In this document: one piece after another, positions 1 to 9,480 of the stretch
Layout of the letters: each line of letters starts with the position of its first letter
How positions within the stretch are numbered: the first letter of the stretch is position 1
DNA from: Bacilli bacterium
GTDB taxonomy: Bacteria > Bacillota_I > Bacilli_A > RF39 > UBA660
NCBI GenBank assembly: GCA_900772415.1
Contig: CAAHEC010000061.1
Location: 1-11,702 of the forward strand
DNA: 11,702 nucleotides
Direction of reading: 5' to 3'
Program-made: the position numbers and the translations under genes
Notes under the pieces: model-generated
Seen by the model: only the letters and a program-made list of their open reading frames with translations
The model's database searches: none
What the model was told of the DNA's origin: nothing

Positions 1-1
1 A

Positions 2-523
2 GTTAATTATGCAAATAGTCAATATGCTCTAAATAGTTCTAACAACACATTTATAATATATCTACTAAATTCTAAAATTAGTAGTTCAAACATTACAATT
101 AATTCAGGTGTTACGCTTAATCTCGTTCCACAAACAACGGACAAAGTTCAATTCGAAATCGGCACTGGAAGAATTATAATTAGTAGTGGTGCTACTTTAA
201 CTATTGGATATGATAGTAGTAATAGTTATAAAGGTTTTGATAATTCAAGTTTAACAGATGGTGCTAATGAAGTTGCCTATGATGGTTATGATTCAAACAT
301 TAATAAAGTTAATTACTCTTATAGACTTATGTACTATGATAATAAGTAAAGTATTGAAAATTAAAGTTCATATAACGCAGCTTCAACACCAGCTAAATGT
401 TAAATTGAAAAGAATAATTACGCTATGCTTTCATTATAAGTACATGACGAAGTTTTAATTACAAATATTAAGAATCATACAATAACTAGTAGCGAGAAGC
501 CAGTTGGTGAATTAGCAAAATGA
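2..523 (+). CDS. C-terminal part of a beta-rich, fibre-like surface protein (5' end outside window)
   Basis: The frame is open from the left edge and ends at TGA 521-523, giving 173 residues; the start lies outside the window. The first 65 or so residues alternate Ser/Asn with Ile/Leu/Val (for example NSKISSSNITINSGVTLNL, then a second stretch ending SSGATLTIG). This is the look of stacked beta strands in parallel beta-helix fibres or adhesins. A Tyr/Asn-rich linker follows, then a more mixed C-terminal 50 residues with one Cys. Several TAA codons (Gln) lie in frame, so a standard-code reading would break it. It is followed directly by the packaging ATPase on the same strand, and its stop overlaps an ATG (520-522) in the ATPase frame. 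I do not recognise the family. A virion fibre or decoration protein is an inference from composition and neighbours only. Confidence 0.6.
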
Positions 524-553
524 ATAAACAACAAATGAATAAACCAAAAATTC

Positions 554-573
554 TTTTTTACGTTATATAAATA
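554..573 (+). promoter_or_regulatory. Promoter-like T-run upstream of the ATPase gene (variant spacing)
   Basis: Six T at 554-559 are followed by ACGTTATATAAATA and then ATG 574. It resembles the T-run plus A/T-rich pre-ATG signal of the other genes, but the spacing is 14 nt rather than 11 and it contains TATATAAATA. It supports ATG 574 over the in-frame ATGs at 520 and 535, which lie before the T-run. Confidence 0.45.
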
Positions 574-1656
574 ATGGAACTTAATAGCGATAAAACTTTA
601 ATGTTACAAGATTGCGATTTGCCTTTATAATCATTTTCATGTATTGGCTAATTTGGTGTTAAATCATCTGGTAAAACTTATAATGCTTTTAAAATGGTTG
701 ATGCTTATTTAAATTAAGCTTCTAAACACACATATTCTATAGAAGAACCGAGAAATTTAAATGGACCTTTTACAAATATTATTTATATCTCGCCTAGTGA
801 TAAAACAGATAGAACCTTAAATGATTTGAAAGATAAATTTACAAACAGCCCAGGATTATCACCTTTTTCATATGGCTTATAAGTTTATTCATTTAGTTAA
901 TAGATAATCTATGATATTATTGATACCATTTAATAAACAGCTTATGATTTAGTTGAAATTCTAGATTTTTAAGAAACACTTTTATAACTAGCAAAGAGTA
1001 AAAAATTTATTAAAGATTTAAAAGAAGATTCAAAACGTGTTAATTACATAATTTAAAACCCAATTTATATTTATCTTAAATAACACATATCATAACTTGA
1101 ATAAATGAAATTAACTTATCCAGCACTTAGATGGAAGGATTAACGCGACTAATCAGGAGCAGAAAACATAGCAGTTAAAGAAGTAAGTGAAATTTATAAA
1201 ATACTTACACCTTATTAATTTGATGGATTATTTATGAGATGGCCAAAAATAGGATTGATAATAGATGATGCTAGTGGTTCAAAATTATTTACTAATACAG
1301 TTGAAAATAAACTCTTTATGTTTTTATAGAGATAACGTCATTTTGGTGTATTCTTTTCAATTATAAATGTTCATAGTTTGACAACAATTTATGCTTCATT
1401 TAAATCTGCTTTAACAGCTTTTGTATTGTTTAGTGGTTTGGACTAAGAGAAGGTATTGTTATAATTTGATTAGCTAAGTAAACTTAGAAGTAGTAATTTT
1501 GATAAAAAAGATTTTCTTAATTTATATTTAACAAACACTGGTTATTTCATGGATTATGAAGAAAGATAATAAAAGCACATGGAGTATTATTTCATCTATA
1601 TTATAACTATGCCTTAACCTTAAATCTGGTTAAACTTCTCGCAGAGACTCAAATGA
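574..1656 (+). CDS. A32-like genome-packaging ATPase (FtsK/HerA type)
   Basis: This 360-residue protein is expected to pump element DNA into a capsid using ATP, as A32-like ATPases do in Polintons, virophages and large DNA viruses. The P-loop GVKSSGKT is at residues 28-35 (Walker A). The Walker B strand IGLIIDD has its acidic pair at residues 231-232. A downstream strand with a polar sensor, RHFGVFFSIINVHSL with Asn near residue 265, fits the sensor position of the family. Length is typical. The start at 574 puts the P-loop near residue 30, as usual, and follows a T-run promoter-like signal. In-frame ATGs at 520 and 535 would add 18 or 13 residues. Many Gln are TAA/TAG. It lies between a fibre-like gene and a long coiled-coil gene, consistent with a particle-assembly block. 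The ATPase fold is secure; the packaging role is inferred from family and context. Confidence 0.85.
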
Positions 1657-1692
1657 GTTCTGCTCATTTAGTTTGACAAGAGACTCAAATGA
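1643..1692 (+). repeat. 14-bp direct repeat AGAGACTCAAATGA, two copies
   Basis: Copies at 1643-1656 and 1679-1692 are identical and 36 bp apart start to start. The TGA of the first copy is the stop codon of the ATPase gene; the second copy is intergenic. ACTCAAA of the second copy (1683-1689) can pair with TTTGAGT (1704-1710), which overlaps the T-run signal of the next gene. Confidence 0.75.
1651..1669 (+). terminator. Small hairpin at the ATPase stop codon
   Basis: AAATGAG (1651-1657) and CTCATTT (1663-1669) form a perfect 7-bp stem with a 5-nt loop spanning the TGA stop. It could mark the 3' end of the ATPase transcript. It has no T-run directly after it and ciliate termination does not depend on such hairpins, so the role is a guess. 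Confidence 0.3.
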
Positions 1693-1700
1693 CTACTCTC

Positions 1701-1717
1701 TTTTTTGAGTAAATAAA
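1701..1717 (+). promoter_or_regulatory. T6 + 11-nt promoter-like signal of the long coiled-coil gene
   Basis: TTTTTT at 1701-1706, then GAGTAAATAAA (11 nt), then ATG 1718. The layout is the same as upstream of five other genes here. The T-run can also pair with the upstream direct repeat. Confidence 0.6.
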
Positions 1718-4700
1718 ATGACGATAGAGAATTTACAGATATTTAAAGAATTTCCATGTACTAATGGTTAAGGTTAATTTAAAGTTAATTTGACAGATTT
1801 AGAATAATCATACTTAGATAGATTTGAAACACCTGAATTAAGTGTTAATTTTACAATAAGTTTCACTCTTAATAGTTATCTTTTTAATGGTCAGACTTAT
1901 TACATAAATGGCCAAGAATATAAATTGACAAGTACATCAAGCGGTAATTGTAATAACAGCTAAGACACTTTAATTAGTTTATTTACAGAAGATGTTAAAT
2001 AATAAACAAGACTTGCTCTCGACATTCCAAGGGAATCAAATTTTACAAATAAAATTATTTGGTATCTAAATTAGCCACTAACATTTAGAACAGATGACCA
2101 TTATTTAGCAAAAGCTTTGGGATGTGTTGAATAAGTTGAAATTTAAAGTGAAGAACTTGATGAACCATAAGATGAATATACACACAAAATAGAATTTCCA
2201 TTTTAAGTTTATACAACTTTTCTAAAATAATTATTAATTTAATGTGATGATTCACCAAATTTATTTATCATAAAGCAAAAACCAATTAATTTAATTTTGA
2301 GATAAGTGTTTGACGCACAGCCTGGGGATAGAGTTAGTATGTAAGCTTAATTAGAAAGTGAATTTCCAGTTTTTAAAATAAAATAAGGTTTAACATTTAA
2401 TTTGATGGACGAAACACTTTATCCATTTAATTTATAGAAACCATTCTAAGTTAATTTATAAATAACAACATCTAGAAAGTATTTAGAGAAATAACAATTA
2501 AAAATTGAACATGATTTGGAATTACAGAAGGAATATGAAGAAGAAAAATAATAGAAGGAATAAGAAAAATAATAAAGATAACAAGAATAATAATAACAAC
2601 TTTAATAACAACAATAACAGCAATAATAATTCTAAAGAGAATATGCTTAACTAAATGATTTCATTTAATAAAACTAACAGACAATAAGTTAAAAAGAAGC
2701 TAATGTAGAATCTATAGAAAATGTTTATTTTGAACGAGGATTAAACATAGATTTAGATTAAACAGAATAATTGTAATAGTTAGGATAGATGTTACGATAA
2801 GAAAAAGAAAATACAGCTAATTTAAAAGAATAAATGTAATAATTATAAGACCATGAATTTTAAAATATAGATGAAGTTTAGCAAGCATATTTTGAGTATT
2901 AACACTTTGCTAGATAATGTTAAACTTCACTTGATTCTTAATGGGTAATCTTAAAAGAGATAAGAGCTATTATAAATAATCTTCCTGTAGTTACTATGAC
3001 TTAAGATGTTGGTGATATTAGCTAGAATGTTAGTGATATTAATTAAAATACAAATAAGATGACTGAATTAGCAGATGATATTAAAGAAAGAACAGGATTG
3101 ATTAATAATAATGCTTATGATATTAACAAAAATACAGAAGATGCTAAAAATTCTTTAGATAGTATAGATTAAACGGCAAATGATATAAATAATGATACAA
3201 ATAGTATTAATGTTAATACAGATTCTATAAGAAATCTTAACAACACAAATAATGGATGGCTAAGATTGATAAACAAAAATGGTGGAACTATCTAAAACAT
3301 TTTATCTCAAGCTTTACTTTAAAGAAATTAAGATAAAGGGCTTGTATAATAAATTTTAGAGTACTTAAATGGTATGGCAAAATTTAACGGTGATGGGTCA
3401 ATTACAAATTTAGCAAAAGCTATTAATGATTTGTTAAAAAAGAATGAAGAAGATGATAAATAATTTGGATAATTTGTTTAATAAAGAAGATAAGAATAAG
3501 AGAAGTAGCTATAATATCAATAAGAATAAGAATAACGATAAGAATAATAAGAATAGGAATAAAAAGATCATGAAAGTAGGTTAATTGCTTTAGAAGGTAA
3601 TGCTGACAATGCTAACAAAGCTATTTAAGCTCTTAATTAATATAATGTGAATTTCAATGTAAATTTAGATTAATTAAAAGCTATTTCTGATGCTTTTAGA
3701 GATATGCCTAGATAAGTAACATTTGATTTAAATGAAATAAGTAGAAGATATTTGGAATAATTGTAATAAAATTTATTTTAAAATGCTTTATAATTTGTAT
3801 AATAAAGTCAAAACTTATTAACTGCTCCATTACGTTTTAATTTAGATGAAAAAGCTAGAGAAATTTATGAAGCTAATAAAAGAGACTTTATTGATAATTA
3901 AACATATTTTAATGACGAAATATAAAAATTAAATAATTTAAGCTAATAATTAAATTAAAAGTAAAGAAATCTTGAGTAATTTAAAAATTTTGTTGATTAA
4001 ATTTAAGAAGTAAATGATTTAATGGAATCTTTACAAAATATTAACACAGCTTTAAATACAAAATATAGTCTTCCAGAAGCTAACGTTATTTCTGAAATTA
4101 AAAACGATTTGATAAATTTTTAAAAACAAGGAGCACTTCCATTTTATTTAGCAATAGGATAAAGAGAAGTTATTAATTAGAAAAATTCTTTTGATTCAAA
4201 AGTTTATTAAATACTTTAGCTTCTTAATTTTATAAATTAAGGAGATGAATTAGATGTTGATTGGGAATACACAGATTAACCACTTTAATTAGCTTTTATT
4301 AATTCGTAAGGTAATATTGTTAAATCTTTTGATAATCCTTAAGAATTACTTTAAACAGTTTAGAAAAGTTTATATTAATCAATAGATAATCTATAAAAAT
4401 CACAAAGATTAACACCAAATGATTTAAGCTATTCATAAAATTTAGAATAGTCTGTAAAAGATTTATTGAAAAGTACGACACCTGATAATTCGTTTTAAGA
4501 ACTTGATGAATTAATTGATTAATAAGTATAACAAGTCAATAATTCAGGCATATTTCCAAATTAAACGCTTATTGCTTATTACTAATTTCAGCCTGACACA
4601 AGAGAAGCATAATTATACAATGGTTATAAATTCTGTATTACAAATAAAGGTAAAATTTAAGTTTTTGATTAAAATGGAAATAACTTGGCTTCCTCTGATT

Positions 4701-4837
4701 AAAACAGAAAAGTTAGAGTAAAATTTGGTACTCATGGAGGTCATGAAGTAATTAAAATTTGTGATGTAAATGGTGTATGGCATGAACATAGAGTCGATAC
4801 ATTGACTAAGAAGAAATTTAATAGAGTGTAGTAGTGA
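1718..4837 (+). CDS. Very long Gln-rich coiled-coil structural protein (1,039 aa), unknown family
   Basis: One uninterrupted frame from ATG 1718 to TGA 4835-4837, with scores of TAA/TAG codons read as Gln. Residues 1 to about 260 look like a beta-rich globular domain. Residues about 270-310 are a Gln/Glu/Lys tract including nine consecutive Gln (nt 2602-2628). About 427-511 is a heptad-like series of DI-N-x-NT units (DISQNVSDINQNT and similar), typical of long coiled coils. About 579-620 is a second Gln/Glu/Arg-rich tract. Helical segments follow to about 930, then a compact 95-residue C-terminal domain with His, Cys and Trp. There is no signal peptide or membrane segment. The architecture (globular head, long stalk, globular tip) suits a fibre, spike or scaffold. 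The N-terminal beta domain might be a penton or minor-capsid-like fold, but I cannot show that. The start is fixed by the T6 + 11-nt signal. Confidence 0.7.
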
Positions 4838-4868
4838 GAAAACGAAGATATTTTATATAAGGGGAATA

Positions 4869-4884
4869 TTTTTAATTTAATAAA
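4869..4884 (+). promoter_or_regulatory. T5 + 11-nt promoter-like signal of the 157-aa gene
   Basis: TTTTT at 4869-4873, then AATTTAATAAA (11 nt), then ATG 4885. It lies in the 47-bp gap after the long coiled-coil gene, which is otherwise featureless A/T-rich DNA. Confidence 0.55.
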
Positions 4885-5358
4885 ATGACAAGCGGAGAAT
4901 AATTAAGAGATACAGTAACAGGATTAAAGAATGATATTATCAATGTTAATGCTACAAAGCTTTAATATACTTCAACAGCTACAAAGATGTAATAAGAAAA
5001 AGATGAACATAACTTAGCTAGATTTGAAATATTAAAGGATGAAACATTCAAACACTTCAAAAATTAATTAGGTCCATTAGATATGTTAGAACTTATAAAA
5101 TAACTTGTAGCAGATTGCGAATATTGTTTCAGAAAGGATAAGAAAAGTGGTTATTAAAAATAATAATTAGTATATGACGCATTTATGTAATATGCTTTAT
5201 AAGTTGATAACTTCTAATATGACACATTAACTAAAGGAAATGTATTAAAGATGATAGATGACATATACAAGAATAATAAACACAATTTAATTAAGATTTG
5301 CGCTGCTTTACACAAGGGAATAAAATTAGGTGTTAAAGTCATTGAAACATGCTATTGA
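4885..5358 (+). CDS. Small helical protein, unknown (157 aa)
   Basis: ATG 4885 to TGA 5356-5358. I do not recognise the family. The sequence looks wholly alpha-helical. The first 50 residues are polar and coil-like (from MTSGEQLRDTVTGLKND on). A middle part contains DMLELIKQLVADCEYCFRKD, with two Cys three residues apart. The C-terminal helix is amphipathic (LIKICAALHKGIKLGVKVIE) and basic on one face. There is no clear membrane span or signal peptide. It is the last gene of the left + strand block, 47 bp after the long coiled-coil gene, and converges on the candidate capsid gene. It has its own T5 + 11-nt start signal, so it is probably expressed as a separate unit. A small virion or assembly protein is plausible from position only. 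Confidence 0.65.
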
Positions 5359-5369
5359 AAGCTGATATC

Positions 5370-5387
5370 AAAAAATAATTATTTTTT
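5370..5387. terminator. Perfect 18-bp palindrome between convergent genes
   Basis: AAAAAATAATTATTTTTT reads identically on both strands. It sits in the 49-bp gap between the stop of the 157-aa gene (ends 5358) and the stop of the candidate capsid gene (5408). The position and the T-run on each strand suggest a shared bidirectional 3'-end signal. With such A/T-rich DNA, chance is possible. Confidence 0.4.
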
Positions 5388-5407
5388 AATCATCATCACT
5401 ATTATCT

Positions 5408-8029
5408 TCAGCCTTCTATAAGTTCTTTTTTGTAGAACTATAATTACAAAATACTTTAGCCATCATAAACTTTTTAATCTTAATCTATCAACTTAAATCT
5501 TAGTGGCAAGTTTTATACTCTAAATAGTATTGGATAATTACCAGCAGTGTAGTTATAATTGTTATGACTATTAAGTAATGCTACTAAACCTTATCTTGTG
5601 GTATTATTTAAGTTATAATTTCCTTTGTTAATTTAGTAGTAAGCACTAACATTATCACACATAAGTGCTAAGTATTATAAACCTGCAGTTTCATTAAAGT
5701 TTGGTTAATCAAATTTTATGACATTTCTTTTATCATCATCATTATTATTGTCATCATCTGGTATAGGACGTAAAATATCAGCATAACCACCAATTTCACC
5801 ATTACAATCTTCAAACCAATTTGTAGCATGTTCCTAGTTATTCCATTTGAATAATTCGCCTTATCTGTTGTCATCTTTCTTTATTGTAAATTTTACTTGA
5901 TGGAATAAACCTTCTTTTTTACTATCTTAGTATTAATGTTTATTTACTATTCCATCATTTTAAGCTTCAGCTAAAAACCAATCACCAATAGGATGTGAGT
6001 TAAAATCATCTGGCAATTCACTAATTGTCATTGCTTCATCTAATGAATAACTTCTTTCTATATCATAAATTAAATCTTTAGCAGCTATTTGGACATCACC
6101 TTTATAATAATCAGTATCAACACCTTAATCATTATTTGGCGTATCTATTTAAAGTAATTTTGGTGAATCTGGTTTATAATAAGTATTTTATGAATAGAAT
6201 TAAAGAAGATAAGCATAATCTGAGTTATAGTTTATATTCTTATTTGTCTTATCACAAAAGCCAGTTGTTTCTATTGTATAACTAGTATTATCATTATTAT
6301 CATCAATTACCATTCCATCATTTTATAATTCAGCTTTAGTTATTATTGTTTGCTTGTTAGTTTATTTGTGTGTCATTATCAACTATGGAATAAAATTGAA
6401 TTACTAAAACATTCCAAATAATTTAAAGTTTCCTGCTAATCTATCATAACTCATAGGAATGTTTAATAACCATTAATCATTTTTATAATCATAGGTGAAT
6501 GTATAGGAAACACTATATGTTCTATCTTTATTATCTGTTTAATCATCATTATAAGTCTTAGATTTTGTTTCATTATGAATTAATAATTCACGCATTACAT
6601 TATGGCTAGCTGTTTTATCTCTGTCTATAATTTCTTTAATTTTTTAACATTTATCATATCTTGTTTATAGTTTATAACAAATAGTTGCGTCTTTTTAGTT
6701 TGTATCATCTCTATCTAAAAACCAAGAAGCATTACCTATTTGAAGTGTTATATCATCAAGTAAATGTTTATATCCACCATTTTCATCTGTTCCACTTTCT
6801 GGGTCTGCGTCTGTACCAAACATTGGATAATTCATATAGTTATTGTAAAAGATTAAATTTTATGATACATCTATTTCTTCGTCAAGTTTGATGTCATTAT
6901 TAAACCACCACTTGAAATTATAATTTGTACCTATCCATTTTGGATTATCTTAAAAGAATCTATCTGTTGGAGTGTATTTGATACAATAGAAAGCTTATTT
7001 TGTTTCATCTCTTTCAGCTTTTAAGTATTCACCAAAAGAATCATTAAAATTTCTACATTAATCACTTAAATCATAATCCTCTTTTGGATTGGTATAGTTA
7101 ATTTCATTACTAGAGGTCTTCAAAATAATTTAGTTCTCAAAATCTTCGACATTATAATTTTCATTTACAATTTATCTATTAACTTAACCATCAAAACGAC
7201 CTTATGGTAAAAATTAAGCGGCTTTATCATTAAACAAAAACTTTTTGGAATACTAAATGTTCTTTGCCTTTGTTATTTTTTCAGTTCCTCCAACTTCTTC
7301 TATCTTTAAATTATTAAGTCCAGTAATATTAATTGAATAGGTAAAAGGATATGTATTAGAAGTATCTTTATTTTCAATTTATAATACAAACCAAAATCCT
7401 TCTTTATCATAGAGTATATCACTTCTAACAATGAATTTTAGTTAATCATCATCACTACTAAAACATAAATTTTATCTTAAACCAGCATGAGTGTAAAAAC
7501 CTTTTAGTGGTATAGATTTTTTGAATTCATCACCATTTTTACAACTTACTTCATAGGTAATTTCACAATTAACAAAAGGATAATTAAACCATCTATTGTA
7601 AAATTCATTTGTTTTATTATTTTTGATAATCATCTTTGTGGGTTTATATAATCCAAGTAAATTTTAAGTAGTACCAGTTGCGTTAAATACAACTACATCA
7701 CCACTTTAGAGAGTATTTTTACCATAAAAGATATATCTACCGTTGTAAAAGATAGGTAAGAAAAATTAGTTAAATTCCTAATTAGCTTTTAGTTAATTTA
7801 TAATATCAGTTGGACATGTATAGTAAGTGAATTAAAATGAAAATTATTATTTACCAACAATACCAACTGAAAAACTACCTGTTATTTAATCTGTATTTTA
7901 TGTTGGAACTTAGCATTAAAGAATTTAAATATAATCTCCATGACCAAAATTCTAATTATTAACTTCAATTTGTTTTGTATCATCACTGATGATTATTGTT
8001 TAATCAACTTCGTTTTGCGATTTCATCAT
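5408..8029 (-). CDS. Large beta-rich structural protein, candidate major capsid protein (873 aa)
   Basis: The frame runs from ATG 8029 to TGA (complement of 5408-5410) with no in-frame TGA across 873 codons. It is rich in Asn, Asp, Tyr, Phe and alternating beta-strand patterns, with no membrane segment and little coil. At residues 522-565 the sequence LNIPMSYDRLAGNFKLFGMF, then a Pro and hydrophobic-polar strands, recalls the pattern of double-jelly-roll major capsid proteins of Polintons and virophages (iPL..l..fF, then a long beta strand) near the junction of the two jelly rolls. Residues 758-766 are DDDNNNDDD, a likely surface loop. The length exceeds the usual capsid protein of these groups, with about 260 extra N-terminal residues. 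The start is supported by T6 + 11 nt; a second ATG follows directly. In context, a big beta protein beside a packaging ATPase and fibres fits a capsid. The capsid call is by pattern only; another virion protein is the alternative. Confidence 0.5.
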
Positions 8030-8046
8030 TTTTATGTGGTAAAAAA
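8030..8046 (-). promoter_or_regulatory. T6 + 11-nt promoter-like signal of the candidate capsid gene
   Basis: On the minus strand TTTTTT (complement of 8041-8046), ACCACATAAAA (11 nt), then ATG 8029. It forms the left half of an 83-bp divergent control region shared with the coiled-coil gene starting at 8113. Confidence 0.6.
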
Positions 8047-8050
8047 GCGC

Positions 8051-8070
8051 ATATGTTTTACAAAACATAT
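8051..8070. promoter_or_regulatory. Inverted repeat in the divergent control region
   Basis: ATATGTTTT (8051-8059) and AAAACATAT (8062-8070) are a perfect 9-bp inverted repeat around AC. Short outer arms AGC (8046-8048) and GCT (8072-8074) could extend it with small bulges. It lies between the two outward-facing T-run signals, where an operator for a dimeric regulator or a cruciform would sit. No binding protein is known. Confidence 0.45.
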
Positions 8071-8096
8071 AGCTAAAAAGACGTATATCCTAAGAG

Positions 8097-8112
8097 TTTT
8101 TACTATAAAGAA
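8097..8112 (+). promoter_or_regulatory. T5 + 11-nt promoter-like signal of the 451-aa coiled-coil gene
   Basis: TTTTT at 8097-8101, ACTATAAAGAA (11 nt), then ATG 8113. The TATAAAGAA-ATG end matches the signals before the 10011 and 10497 starts. Confidence 0.6.
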
Positions 8113-9468
8113 ATGAATTACGGAGAATCCATAGCATAGAAGTAATAGCAACTCTAGAGAATAAAACAGCTTTTATAGTAATACAAGTTTCAAAATTCAA
8201 TTAAACCATAACGACAACCACAATCATAAGCTGCGACATTCTCAACTGGAGGTAATGTAAATGCTGATTGTATTAATGGCGGGAATTAGATGATAACATT
8301 TGACATATTCAAAAATTAGATTTAATTTAAAAACCTCTAACAGCAAACATGTTATTGGCTAAATACCATTGATGGTTCAAATAATTTTAGTTTGCCATCT
8401 TTTGTAGATGAAATTACGATAAACAAATTAAATCTCATAAGTTAGCTACATGTTAATAATTAAACGAAACTTACTATTGGTCCAGCGAATTTATAGCAAA
8501 CCTATAATATCTAAGAACTTATAAATCAAATTATTGAGGCAACAAATAAAAATAAAATTCAAGACAAATAATTAGAGGAACTAACAACAAAGAATGAATC
8601 ATAAGATGAACAGATAACGCTCATTAAAGAACACAATGTATAACAAGACAATTAGATAAAAGATATCCAGCAAAAAGATATTCAATAAGACGAATAGATA
8701 GAAGCTATTTAATAAAAAGACATTTAGCAAGATGAAGAAATTTAAAAATTAAAAGATGTTGATGTAAATCTTATTAAAGATGTTGATAGTCTCTAAAAAT
8801 AAATTACAAATCTTGAAAAAGATACTACAGATTAAGACAACATTCTTTTAGGTAAAATTAATTTAGTTTCAAATTCATTAGATGAACTAAGAGCATAAAA
8901 TAACACAGAACATACAGAAATAAAAGCACAACAAAAGTTAGATGAAACAAAAATGACTGAAACAAGAGATGCTCTAGATACTTTACGTGCTGAAAATAAT
9001 TTGGCACATGAAAAGTTGTAAAAAGCTATAGATGATATACAGATTCCAAATTATGATTAGCAAATATCTGACCTCTAAACTAAAGATGCTGACCTGTAGT
9101 AGTAAATAGATGTTTTGAAATAATAGGACTTAAATACAGATAACGCTATTTAACAAATTGAATAACAACTAACAGATAATGACACTTAACTTGACAAACT
9201 ATAAAAAGAGATTGATAAAGAAATTTAAGATAGAAAGAACGCTGATAAGGACCTCGAAGGTGAAATAGATAATATTAGTGGGTGGAAGAAATTTGAAGAT
9301 GTAATTAACTTCTTGAAGCAACTGAACAAAACTTTAGATAAAATAATTGAAATACTCAAAATGTTAAAAAAGAAAGTTGGCGCAGAAGAAATAGACTTCA
9401 CAGAAACAGAATAATTCCTATAAGACTTAAAAGATAAGGTATCTAATATGGATACAACAACTTAATGA
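8113..9468 (+). CDS. Coiled-coil fibre-like protein (451 aa)
   Basis: ATG 8113 to TGA 9466-9468. Residues 1-35 are a Gln-rich helix. About 40-135 is a globular, beta-leaning domain with Gly/Asn/Thr and two Cys (from ATFSTGGNVNADCINGGNQ on). From about 137 to 383 it is almost continuous coiled coil, with D/E-Q-I and L-spaced heptads. Two copies of IQQKDIQQDE lie 14 residues (two heptads) apart, at 185-194 and 199-208. The C-terminal part is Lys/Leu-rich helix (from about 384: GWKKFEDVINFLKQLNK), ending in an acidic tail. There is no signal peptide or membrane segment. This head-plus-stalk form suggests a trimeric fibre, spike or tether on the particle, but I recognise no family. It is divergent from the candidate capsid gene and shares its control region. 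It converges on the next gene with a 12-bp gap. Confidence 0.7.
8665..8736 (+). repeat. Tandem 42-nt coding repeat (10-residue identical core)
   Basis: Codons at 8665-8694 and 8707-8736 both give IQQKDIQQDE. Seven of ten codons differ, all synonymously, and all four Gln codons differ between copies (CAG, CAA, CAA, TAA versus TAA, TAA, TAG, CAA). The repeat keeps the two-heptad phase of the coiled coil. It is internal evidence that TAA and TAG mean Gln. Confidence 0.8.
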
Positions 9469-9480
9469 AAAAAGAAGACG

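Noticed and set aside
258..458. Standard-code reading frame of 66 codons on the + strand
   Set aside because: It lies inside the fibre-like gene in another frame, has no recognisable content, and exists only because standard stops break the real frame.
4515..4721. Standard-code reading frame of 68 codons on the + strand
   Set aside because: It is a shadow inside the 1,039-residue gene, in a different frame; no promoter-like signal precedes it.
5368..5410. Alternative minus-strand end with an acidic tail (AEDNSDDD...) stopping at 5368
   Set aside because: That frame hits TGA at the complement of 5488-5490 and is out of phase with the long gene. The phase ending at 5408 is continuous from 8029.
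5732..5758. ATC/ATT trinucleotide run as a microsatellite of interest
   Set aside because: It is in frame and encodes an Asp/Asn loop of the 873-residue protein; no independent role is seen.
6375..6377. Possible start of a separate shorter minus-strand gene at an internal ATG (MTHKQTNKQ...)
   Set aside because: The frame is open for more than 500 codons upstream, no T-run with 11-nt spacing precedes it, and the protein pattern continues unbroken.
6685..6891. Standard-code reading frame of 68 codons on the + strand
   Set aside because: It is antisense to the 873-residue gene, which is open through the whole region with a better protein-like composition.
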